A stretch of 13,010 bases of DNA, from assembly GCA_003220985.1 (NCBI GenBank), contig QHTY01000171.1, positions 1-13,010 on the forward strand. The letters are read 5' to 3'. Below, one piece after another: positions 6,703-12,506 of the stretch. The notes under the pieces were generated by a model. That model was not told the DNA's origin and did no database searches. It saw only the letters and a program-made list of their open reading frames with translations. This DNA is from Gemmatimonadota bacterium. Its GTDB lineage: Bacteria; Gemmatimonadota; Gemmatimonadetes; Gemmatimonadales; GWC2-71-9. Position 1 is the stretch's first letter, and the number at the start of each line of letters is the position of its first letter. The position numbers were made by a program, and so were the translations under genes.

Positions 6703-7889
6703 CAGACACGCTCCACGATCATCGCGATGCCCTGGCCGACGCCGATGCACATGCTGCATAAGCCGTAGGAGGACTTCGTGCGATGTAAGGCGTGAACCAA
6801 AGTCGTTAACAGCTTCGCACCGGTGCAGCCGAGCGGGTGGCCGAGCGCGATGCCGCCGCCGTAGATGTTGACCTTCTCGGGATCGAGCTTCAGCTCGCGG
6901 ATGCACACGATCGCTTGCGCCGCGAATGCTTCGTTCAGCTCCACGAGATCGATCTGATCGATCGTGAGACCGGCGCGTTTGAGCGCTTTCTTGGTCGCCG
7001 GGATCGGACCCAATCCCATACAGCTCGGATCCACGCCCGCCACAGCGGTCGTTACGATTCGAGCCATTGCCGCCCCTCGCCGCCCCTCGCCGCCCTTCGT
7101 CGCCGTCACCAGCAGTGCCGCCGCGCCATCGTTGATACCGCTCGAGCTCGCCGCGGTAACGGTCCCGTCCCTTTTGAAAGCAGGCTTAAGCTTGGAGACC
7201 GACTCCATGCTGGTGCCGGCCCTCGGATATTCGTCTTTTGCGAACGTCGATCCATCGGGGAGGGGAACCGGCACGAGTTCATCGGTGAACACGCACTGCT
7301 TGAGCGCCTGTGCGGCGCGCCGCTGGCTCTCCACCGCAAACGCATCCTGCTCGGCTCGGCTGATCTTGTAGCGCTGTGCGACTAGCTCGGCCGTTTCACC
7401 GAGCGCGATCGTCCACTCGTTCCTGAGCCGGGGGTTGGTGAAGCGCCAACCGACTGTGGTATCGGCGACTTCCGGCGTCCTCCGGCTCCAGGCTTCAGCC
7501 TGCTTGAGCATCACGTACGGCGCGCGCGTCATGCTTTCGACACCGCCTGCGATGAACGTCTCGCCTTCTCCCGCTCTGATGGCCTGAGCGGCGCTCGCCG
7601 CCGCTTGCAACCCGGAACCGCAGAGACGATTCACGGTTTGGCCCGGCACTTCGACCGGCAGCCCCGCCAGAAGCAGGGCCATGCGGGCCACGTTGCGATT
7701 GTCTTCGCCCGCCTGGTTGGCACAGCCGAGAATGACATCGTCGATCGACGCTGGATCGATCCCCGAGCGCTCGACTACGGCCTTGATCGGGACCGCGGCG
7801 AGATCATCCGGCCGCACAGTTGCCAGAGACCCCCCGTGCTTGCCGACGGGCGTGCGTAAAGCGACGCTGACGTACGCTTCGCGTGTCAC
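6702..7889 (-). CDS. Acetyl-CoA acyltransferase (thiolase), PaaJ/FadA type
   Basis: 395 residues from GTG 7889; the encoded start TREAYVSVALRTPVGK matches thiolase N-termini. Catalytic Cys90 lies in TVNRLCGSGLQA, His351 in GGGIALGHPLGCTGAK, and the second Cys381 in CSMCIGVGQGIA. GVESMTRAPYVM is the usual loop. The enzyme cleaves 3-ketoacyl-CoA with CoA to release acetyl-CoA; in the Paa route it acts on 3-oxoadipyl-CoA and on the dehydro intermediate. The GTG lies 22 nt after the aldehyde dehydrogenase stop, and that spacer is a threefold GGGAAAC repeat with no strong ribosome site. Residues 265-274 (KGGEGRRGAA) are encoded by three 10-bp GC-rich repeats and replace the usual variable loop before the MARI strand. 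Confidence 0.95.
   Translation of the reverse strand: MTREAYVSVALRTPVGKHGGSLATVRPDDLAAVPIKAVVERSGIDPASIDDVILGCANQAGEDNRNVARMALLLAGLPVEVPGQTVNRLCGSGLQAAASAAQAIRAGEGETFIAGGVESMTRAPYVMLKQAEAWSRRTPEVADTTVGWRFTNPRLRNEWTIALGETAELVAQRYKISRAEQDAFAVESQRRAAQALKQCVFTDELVPVPLPDGSTFAKDEYPRAGTSMESVSKLKPAFKRDGTVTAASSSGINDGAAALLVTATKGGEGRRGAAMARIVTTAVAGVDPSCMGLGPIPATKKALKRAGLTIDQIDLVELNEAFAAQAIVCIRELKLDPEKVNIYGGGIALGHPLGCTGAKLLTTLVHALHRTKSSYGLCSMCIGVGQGIAMIVERV
7068..7097 (-). repeat. Three 10-bp GC-rich tandem repeats inside the thiolase gene
   Basis: On the plus strand the units are TGCCGCCCCT, CGCCGCCCCT, CGCCGCCCTT; on the coding strand they read AAGGGCGGCG, AGGGGCGGCG, AGGGGCGGCA. Three 10-bp units make exactly ten codons, so the reading frame is kept. 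The same unit and period recur in the intergenic array at 10811-10840. Confidence 0.8.
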
Positions 7890-7911
7890 GTTTCCCGTTT
7901 CCCGTTTCCCG
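7890..7911 (-). repeat. Threefold 7-bp GGGAAAC repeat filling the aldehyde dehydrogenase-thiolase spacer
   Basis: Read on the coding strand, the 22-nt spacer between the TGA (7914-7912) and the thiolase GTG (7889) is C followed by GGGAAAC three times. The last unit abuts the start codon. A GGG of each unit could serve as a weak ribosome-binding site. With the GGG at about 7923-7921 there are four G-runs on this strand. Confidence 0.85.
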
Positions 7912-9345
7912 TCACAGCGCGACCCACACCGTCTTCGTCTCCAAGTAACCATCCAGGGCTTCACGTCCAAGATCTCGCCCAAAGCCTGAAGCCTTGAACC
8001 CGCCAAACGGCGCGCCCGAATCGTAGAAGTTGTACGAGTTGATCCACACTGTGCCGGCGCGAATCGCTTTCGCCGCGCGATGCGCCTTCTGGATGTCCTT
8101 CGTCCAGATTCCAGCGGCGAGGCCGTAGATCGTGTTATTCGCGAGCTTCACACCCTGTTCGAAATCCTCGAAGGTCAGCACGGCGAGCACGGGGCCGAAG
8201 ATCTCTTCGCGCGCGATCGTCATCTCCGGCTGCACGCGGTCGAACACCGTGGCTTCGACGTAATAGCCCTTGCCGTTGGGCTTCGCCGCCTTCCCACCGG
8301 CCACGAGCTGAGCCCCTTCGTCCACACCCTTCTTGATGTAGGCGAGCACCGTCTCCTGCTGTTTCTTAGAGACGAGGGCGCCGAGCCGGGTGTTCTTATC
8401 GAGCGGATCGCCGGGGGTCATCTTCTTGGCCCCCTCGGCGAGCTGCTCGATCACCTGCGCATGCACCGATTTCTCGACCAGCAGGCGCGACCCCGCGGCG
8501 CACACTTCGCCCTTGCCGTAGAAGATCCCCGTCTGCGCGCCGCGCACGGCAGCCTTCAGATCGGCATCCGCGAAGATGATGTTCGGACTCTTGCCGCCCA
8601 GCTCCAGCGTGACGCGCTTGTTCGTCTCCGCGGCCATCTTCATGATCTGCCGGCCAACCTCGGTGGATCCCGTGAACGAGATCTTGTCGACATCGGGATG
8701 CCGCACGAGCGCGGCGCCAGCAGTCGATCCTCCTCCACAAACGACATTAAACGCCCCCGGAGGCACGCCAGCCTCGAGCGCGATCTCGGCAAAGAGCAGG
8801 GCCGTGAGCGGCGTCTCCGAGGCAGGCTTCAGGACGACCGTGCAGCCGGCCGCGAGGGCAGGGGCGAACTTCCAGCTCGCGATGTTGAGCGGGAAGTTCC
8901 ACGGCACAATCGCCCCGACGACCCCGATCGGCTCGCGGAGCGTGTACGTAAGGAAGGGCCCTTCGACTGGAAGCGTGGCGCCGACGATTTTGTCCGCCCA
9001 CCCCGCGTAGTAGCGGAGCGTATTGATCGTCATCCCGATTTCAATCTTCGACTCGAAGAGCGTCTTGCCGTTCTGCGCCGTCTCGAGCCGGGCGACTTCA
9101 TCGAGCCGCGCTTCGAGCAGGTCGGCCGCCTTAAAGAGGAGTCTACCTCTCTTCCTCCCTGACATCTCCCTCCATGCTTGCGATTCAAAACAAGCCTTTG
9201 CTGCGCGAACCGCATTGTCGACATCGGCCGCGTCGCCGGCGGCGACATCGGCCAGATTCTCCTCAGTCGCCGGGTTTTCGACCGGGAATCGCTTCCCGGA
9301 GGCCGCCGGCCGCCACTCGTTATTAATGAAGAGGTCGGTCTTCAC
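7912..9345 (-). CDS. NAD(P)-dependent aldehyde dehydrogenase
   Basis: 477 residues from a GTG at 9345 overlapping the hydratase stop as GTGA; the protein begins (M)KTDLFINNEWRPAASGKRF, a normal ALDH start. Motifs in order: IVPWNFPLN (Asn150), VLKPASETP (Lys173, cofactor binding), FTGSTEVG (224-231), general base Glu248 in LELGGKSPN, nucleophile Cys282 in GKGEVCAAGSR, and EEIFGPVL near the C-terminus. The length is normal for class 1/2-like ALDHs. It oxidises an aldehyde to the acid. In the operon it probably handles a semialdehyde-CoA made by ring opening, the job done by the ALDH half of PaaZ or by BoxD in the box pathway. No hydrolase half is fused to it, so ring opening would need another enzyme. 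General aldehyde detoxification cannot be excluded. The open frame continues upstream to 9780 but only inside the hydratase gene. Confidence 0.95.
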   Translation of the reverse strand: MKTDLFINNEWRPAASGKRFPVENPATEENLADVAAGDAADVDNAVRAAKACFESQAWREMSGRKRGRLLFKAADLLEARLDEVARLETAQNGKTLFESKIEIGMTINTLRYYAGWADKIVGATLPVEGPFLTYTLREPIGVVGAIVPWNFPLNIASWKFAPALAAGCTVVLKPASETPLTALLFAEIALEAGVPPGAFNVVCGGGSTAGAALVRHPDVDKISFTGSTEVGRQIMKMAAETNKRVTLELGGKSPNIIFADADLKAAVRGAQTGIFYGKGEVCAAGSRLLVEKSVHAQVIEQLAEGAKKMTPGDPLDKNTRLGALVSKKQQETVLAYIKKGVDEGAQLVAGGKAAKPNGKGYYVEATVFDRVQPEMTIAREEIFGPVLAVLTFEDFEQGVKLANNTIYGLAAGIWTKDIQKAHRAAKAIRAGTVWINSYNFYDSGAPFGGFKASGFGRDLGREALDGYLETKTVWVAL

Positions 9346-10151
9346 TTCCCCTTGAACTCCGCCATTCGCTTCTCCTGGTTCGCCGCGATCCCCTCTTTGG
9401 CATCGTCGCTCTGGAACAGCTGCTGCTGCAGCTCGCGCTCGATGGCGAGGCCGCTCTCGAACGGCACCTCGGCGCCGGACTGAACGGAGCGCTTGATCAG
9501 GCCGACCGCCTTGGAGGCCTTGTGGGGTGGGCAGAATTGCTTCGCGTAGAGCAGGACCTGGTCCCAGAAGTCCTTGGCGTCGAACACCTCGTTGACGAGC
9601 CCGATCTCCTTGGCGCGATCGAAGGAGAACAGCTCGCCCTTGACCATGAGCTCGATGGCGAGTGATTTGCCCACGATGCGCGCGAGACGCTGGGTGCCGC
9701 CGGTGCCCGGAAGCACGCCCAGGTTCACTTCCGGCAGACCGATCTTGCCCGCGTTCTCCTTGGCGATCCGCAGATCGCACGCCATCGCGATCTCGAGCCC
9801 GCCGCCGACCGTGTGGCCGTTGAGCGCCGCAATCGTGAGCTTCGGCGTCTGCTCCAGGCGGTTCAACGTCTCATTGGCGTGCAGGCAGAAGAAGTATTTG
9901 AATCGCGGGGTCACCTTGTTCAGCATCCCGATGTTGGCCCCGGCGGAGAAAAACTTGTCGCCGTGGCCACGCAGGACGATGACGTGCACGTTGTCGTCGA
10001 ACCGCGCCCGCAAAATCGCCTCGTCGAGCTGGTGCATCATTTCGTAGGTGTAGGTATTGGCGGGGGGATCGTCGAGCTCGATGATCGCGAGCCCATCCTC
10101 GGTGCGGTATTGAATGAGCGCCTTGATTTGCGGTTCGGTCATAGTTGCCAT
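9342..10151 (-). CDS. Enoyl-CoA hydratase (crotonase), both catalytic glutamates present
   Basis: 269 residues from ATG 10151, with AGGAGG about 12 nt upstream inside the end of tetR; a second ATG at 10142 has poorer spacing. Crotonase features: ELDDPPANTYTYEMM, oxyanion segment FFSAGANIGML, GHTVGGGLEIAMACD with Glu120, and GLPEVNLGVLPGTGGTQRL with Glu141. Both glutamates of true hydratases are present, in contrast to the PaaG-like paralogue at 5965-6702. Predicted reaction: syn-hydration of a trans-2-enoyl-CoA to 3-hydroxyacyl-CoA (the PaaF role), feeding the dehydrogenase at 3309-4139. The opening residues are unusual for the family, with an extended basic/aromatic stretch TPRFKYFFCLHAN at 81-93. 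It is the first enzyme gene after the regulator, 4 nt from the tetR stop. Confidence 0.93.
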   Translation of the reverse strand: MATMTEPQIKALIQYRTEDGLAIIELDDPPANTYTYEMMHQLDEAILRARFDDNVHVIVLRGHGDKFFSAGANIGMLNKVTPRFKYFFCLHANETLNRLEQTPKLTIAALNGHTVGGGLEIAMACDLRIAKENAGKIGLPEVNLGVLPGTGGTQRLARIVGKSLAIELMVKGELFSFDRAKEIGLVNEVFDAKDFWDQVLLYAKQFCPPHKASKAVGLIKRSVQSGAEVPFESGLAIERELQQQLFQSDDAKEGIAANQEKRMAEFKGK

Positions 10152-10155
10152 GAGA

Positions 10156-10725
10156 TTACTTAGCCTCCTGATGAGTCTCGACGAAGCCGCCGAGGAAGAT
10201 GCTCGCCATGAGATCGGCCAGCCGGGCGGGATCGATTTCGCCGGCCGGGTCGTACCAGTTGTAAATCCAGTTCATCATGCCGAAGAGGATGTACGTCGCC
10301 GCGCTGCGATCCACCGCGCCCTGCTCGGGCGCGGCGTCTTTCAGAACGGACTCGAGCAGGTCGACGTAGCGCCGTTTGATCGCGCTGACGCCACGCGGCG
10401 ACGCCTCATGCGACAGCACCTTCATTTCCGCCATGTGGTTCGCGAAGAATTCGACATGGTGGCGGATGAAGGCCTGGAGCTTCTCCTGCGGATCGCTGGC
10501 GCCGGCGACGGCCTGCCGGGCCCCTTCCAGGACCTGGGTGAAACAGCGCTCCTGGATGAGAGCGAGCAGATCCTCCTTCCCGCGCACGTAGTAGTACATG
10601 CCGGCGAGCGACATGCCGCTCGCGGCCGCGAGATCCCGCATCGTGGTGGGGTGGTAGCCCTTGTCCGCAAAGACCCGGGCGGCGCGGGCGAGCAGATGGT
10701 CTAAGCGCTCGTCGTATGGTCGCAT
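10156..10725 (-). CDS. TetR family transcriptional regulator, probable repressor of the operon (PaaR-like)
   Basis: 189 residues from ATG 10725 (MRPYDERLDHLLARAARVF). The TetR N-terminal helix-turn-helix spans about residues 8-54, with TTMRDLAAASGMSLAGMYYYVRGKEDLL typical of the recognition region (read as two overlapping parts). The C-terminal ligand domain is of a FadR/PaaR-like acyl-CoA-responsive type by length and by YILFGMMNWIYNWYDP. It is the first gene of the minus-strand string. No ribosome site precedes the ATG; instead a perfect inverted repeat sits 3 nt upstream, so the transcript may be nearly leaderless and autoregulated. An acyl- or aryl-CoA is the likely inducer, by analogy with FadR and PaaR. 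A much longer open frame running to 11529 overlaps the sigma gene and is rejected. Confidence 0.92.
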   Translation of the reverse strand: MRPYDERLDHLLARAARVFADKGYHPTTMRDLAAASGMSLAGMYYYVRGKEDLLALIQERCFTQVLEGARQAVAGASDPQEKLQAFIRHHVEFFANHMAEMKVLSHEASPRGVSAIKRRYVDLLESVLKDAAPEQGAVDRSAATYILFGMMNWIYNWYDPAGEIDPARLADLMASIFLGGFVETHQEAK

Positions 10726-10728
10726 GGT

Positions 10729-10746
10729 TTCGAACGTTTGTTCGAA
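10729..10746. promoter_or_regulatory. Probable TetR-family operator
   Basis: TTCGAACGTTTGTTCGAA is a perfect 7-bp inverted repeat (TTCGAAC/GTTCGAA) around a 4-bp centre, starting 3 bp upstream of the tetR start codon. The core CGAACGTTTGTTCG fits, with one mismatch, the CNAACGNNCGTTNG site that I recall for the phenylacetyl-CoA-responsive PaaR of Thermus; that comparison is from memory. Confidence 0.65.
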
Positions 10747-10751
10747 TTCGG

Positions 10752-10780
10752 AAGGTATCTTCGAGGCACGGTGATGACAA
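10752..10780 (-). promoter_or_regulatory. Possible sigma70-type promoter for the tetR/CoA operon
   Basis: On the minus strand TTGTCA (10780-10775; consensus TTGACA) is followed after exactly 17 bp by TACCTT (10757-10752), a weak -10. A start about 6-8 bp further on would fall at or beside the inverted repeat at 10729-10746, so a bound repressor would block initiation. The -10 match is poor, hence low confidence. Confidence 0.3.
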
Positions 10781-10851
10781 GGGCGGCAAGGGCGGCAGAA
10801 GGCAACCTGTTGCCGCCCTATGCCGCCATCTGCCGCCCTTAATATTCCAAC
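10779..10851. repeat. Inverted array of GGGCGGCA-type repeats in the divergent intergenic region
   Basis: Two plus-strand units AAGGGCGGCA begin at 10779 and 10788. After a small hairpin (GGCAAC at 10801-10806 with GTTGCC at 10809-10814), three opposite-strand units TGCCGCCCTA, TGCCGCCATC, TGCCGCCCTT cover 10811-10840. Unit 10779-10788 is the exact reverse complement of 10831-10840. One further ATTCCAAC at 10844-10851 is the reverse complement of the GTTGGAAT unit found at 1005-1050. Between divergent genes it is not a simple terminator; apart from the operator and possible promoter, nothing else is seen in the 156-bp gap. Confidence 0.75.
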
Positions 10852-10881
10852 AGTTCCCACGTCCACCGACAAACGACATCG

Positions 10882-11433
10882 ATGGCGCACCCTCAGCCGC
10901 GAACCGAGACGTCCAGCGACGCCGCGCTGATTCGCGCGTGGCAAGCCGGGGATGAACAGGCCGCGGCCGAGCTCGTCGCGCGTCACGCCAGGCCCTTGGC
11001 GCGATTTCTCGCGGGGGCGGGAGCGCCCGATGCCGACGTGGACGATCTCGTTCAGGAAACGTTCATCCGCGCGTTTCGCGGCGTCGATCGATTTCGCGGG
11101 CACTGCCAGTTTCGCACATGGCTGCTGACGATCGGCGGAAATGTGCTGAAGGATTTTGGGCGGCGCGCAGCTCGGCGCAAGGTCATGCCGCTCGATGAAA
11201 GCGTTCGGGATGTCACCGGCGATCCGCACGAGCATGCGGAGGCGAGTGAAGTCGAAGCCTTGCTCGCGGCGGGGCTGAAGCAATTGCCGCGGCTGCAGCG
11301 CGAGGTGTTCCTGCTGCGGGCGCAGCAGGGGCTCGAGTACGCAGAGATCGCCGCCGCGTTGGCCACGACGCCGGGAGCAGCCCGGGTCCATTATCACCAT
11401 GCGGTCAGACGACTGAAGGAGATCGTCGAATGA
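10882..11433 (+). CDS. ECF-type RNA polymerase sigma factor
   Basis: 183 residues. Region 2 covers about residues 24-96, with DVDDLVQETFIRAFRGVDRF and FRTWLLTIGGNVLKDFGRR giving the core-binding and -10 recognition helices. Region 4 covers about 127-180, with LPRLQREVFLLRAQQGLEYAEIAAALATTPGAARVHYHHAVRRLKE giving the -35 helix-turn-helix (read as consecutive pieces). There is no region 1.1 or 3, as expected for the ECF class. The ATG at 10882 has no clear Shine-Dalgarno sequence. Its stop overlaps the next start as ATGA, so sigma factor and putative anti-sigma factor are translationally coupled. It likely drives its own three-gene operon in response to an envelope signal. Confidence 0.95.
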   Translation: MAHPQPRTETSSDAALIRAWQAGDEQAAAELVARHARPLARFLAGAGAPDADVDDLVQETFIRAFRGVDRFRGHCQFRTWLLTIGGNVLKDFGRRAARRKVMPLDESVRDVTGDPHEHAEASEVEALLAAGLKQLPRLQREVFLLRAQQGLEYAEIAAALATTPGAARVHYHHAVRRLKEIVE

Positions 11434-11873
11434 ACGACGAAGCCAGGCTGGAGAGTCTTGCCAAGAGGCTCGGTGCGTCAGCCGCAGAGCGCCTCGATGT
11501 CGAGGCCACGGCTCGCAAGGTGGTGGCACGGCTGCGTGAGCAGCCCGTGCGACGCACGATTTGGGTGCAGCAGACCTGGCTCCGCATCGCCGCCGCTGTC
11601 CTCATCGTCGTGGGCGGAGCGGCAGTCGCCTCCCGCCTCCCCCGAGGGTCGGGGGGGAGCTTTGGCCCCGGCGGCGAGATCAGTCCCGCGCACGGCGCCC
11701 ACTTCGTGGCCGATGATCTGAGCGATCTCTCGACGGACCAGTTGCGGGACGTGCTCGCGACGTTCGACGAGCTCGTGAACAGTGACAGTGTTGCCGTACC
11801 GGAGGGTAGTACCGATCTCCGTGAACTCGATGCGCGACAGCTGCGTGCTGTGCTGCGCTCTTTGGAGGGATAG
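11430..11873 (+). CDS. Single-pass membrane protein, putative anti-sigma factor
   Basis: 147 residues. The N-terminal ~48 residues are charged and helical (ARLESLAKRLGASAAERLDV...) and would be cytoplasmic. One transmembrane helix lies at about 50-68 (WLRIAAAVLIVVGGAAVASR). The remaining ~78 residues form an acidic domain ending in LRELDARQLRAVLRSLEG, with a second similar segment LSDLSTDQLRDVLATFDELV. No HxxxCxxC zinc anti-sigma motif is present, so the anti-sigma call rests on topology, size and on its ATG lying inside the sigma gene's stop (ATGA). The two D-x-x-Q/R-L-R-x-V-L helices may contact the periplasmic protein encoded next, as in Cnr-like systems. I do not recognise a specific family. 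Confidence 0.75.
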   Translation: MNDEARLESLAKRLGASAAERLDVEATARKVVARLREQPVRRTIWVQQTWLRIAAAVLIVVGGAAVASRLPRGSGGSFGPGGEISPAHGAHFVADDLSDLSTDQLRDVLATFDELVNSDSVAVPEGSTDLRELDARQLRAVLRSLEG

Positions 11874-12434
11874 ATGAAGCGACATATGGTACTCAGTCTG
11901 GCCGTCCTGCTCGCGCCCGGACTGGCGGCGCAGCAGCGCGATACCGTCGCGCAGCGAGGCGACAGTGCGGAAGCGGGACGGTTGCGCACGCAGATCGAGG
12001 ACAAGTTCCGGGGGCGGGTGCAGGAGGAGCTCAAGCTGTCGCCGGACCAGGTGACGAAGCTGCGGGCAACGCAGGAGCGGTACAACGGACGCCGGCGGAC
12101 AGTGATGCAGCAGCAGCTCGAGCGTCGTCGCGCACTCGAGGATCAGATGCAGCCAGGGATCGCGGCGAACTCCGACAGCGTCCGCAAACTGATGGATGGG
12201 ATTCAGACGGGGCGCGCCGAGATGCTCAGGATCGAGCAGGATCAGGATCGCGAGATGGCGGGCTATCTCACGCCGGTGCAGCGCGCGCGCTACCAGCAAA
12301 TGCGCGAGCGATTCATGCAGCGGATCGGGGAGATGCGGATGGAGCGGCGAGAAACCCGGGGGATGCGGCCTGGGATGCGTCCCGGAATGGTGCCGCGTCC
12401 AGGAGTTCGGGGAGGGCGGCGCCGGGGGATTTGA
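11874..12434 (+). CDS. Periplasmic LTxxQ-motif protein, Spy/CpxP/ZraP-like
   Basis: 186 residues, ATG 11874 directly after the previous stop, with GGAGGG 4 nt upstream. The signal peptide MKRHMVLSLAVLLAPGLAAQ is followed by a highly charged, all-helical body. Two LTxxQ-type motifs occur, LSPDQ (55-59) and LTPVQ (132-136), separated by long Arg/Gln/Glu-rich helices; this is the arrangement of Spy/CpxP periplasmic chaperones and of ZraP/CnrX-type sensors. The C-terminal 25 residues are a low-complexity basic tail with repeated RPGM (RGMRPGMRPGMVPRPG). Encoded with an ECF sigma factor and a membrane protein, it may sense unfolded protein or metal and signal to the anti-sigma factor. A direct chaperone role under sigma control is equally possible. 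Confidence 0.85.
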   Translation: MKRHMVLSLAVLLAPGLAAQQRDTVAQRGDSAEAGRLRTQIEDKFRGRVQEELKLSPDQVTKLRATQERYNGRRRTVMQQQLERRRALEDQMQPGIAANSDSVRKLMDGIQTGRAEMLRIEQDQDREMAGYLTPVQRARYQQMRERFMQRIGEMRMERRETRGMRPGMRPGMVPRPGVRGGRRRGI

Positions 12435-12453
12435 TTGGCGCCGTGCATTTGAT

Positions 12454-12481
12454 GTAGGGGCGCAGCATGCTGCGCCCCTAC
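12454..12481. terminator. Perfect 28-bp palindrome between convergent genes, probable bidirectional terminator / REP-like element
   Basis: GTAGGGGCGCAGCA is followed immediately by its exact reverse complement: 14-bp arms with no unpaired centre. It sits in the 72-bp gap between the plus-strand Spy-like gene and a convergent minus-strand gene and is followed on the plus strand by TGTTTGTTT, a weak T-rich tract. A stem of this strength at a convergent junction fits a terminator. Its perfection also fits a dispersed palindromic repeat; similar sequences of the type TAGGGGCG...CGCCCCTA are common in bacterial intergenic DNA. Confidence 0.7.
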
Positions 12482-12506
12482 TGTTTGTTTCCCAGCCGGC
12501 GGTGCG

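Noticed and set aside
8080..9162. A 360-codon plus-strand open frame
   Set aside because: Antisense to the aldehyde dehydrogenase, whose catalytic motifs are intact; translation is Arg/Leu/His-rich without domain features.
7912..9780. A 622-codon minus-strand open frame extending the aldehyde dehydrogenase
   Set aside because: The extra N-terminal part lies out of frame inside the hydratase gene and has low-complexity Arg/Gly/Ala composition; the GTG at 9345 gives a normal ALDH start.
10841..10881. An ECF autoregulatory promoter before the sigma gene
   Set aside because: A CCAAC-like -35 and a CGAC-like -10 can be picked out, but the match and spacing are too loose to support a call.
10156..11529. 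A 457-codon minus-strand open frame extending tetR
   Set aside because: Only the part from ATG 10725 has TetR similarity; the rest is antisense to the sigma gene and crosses the intergenic repeats.
11478..12299. A 273-codon minus-strand open frame
   Set aside because: Antisense to the membrane protein and Spy-like genes, which have coherent topology, ribosome site and coupled junctions.
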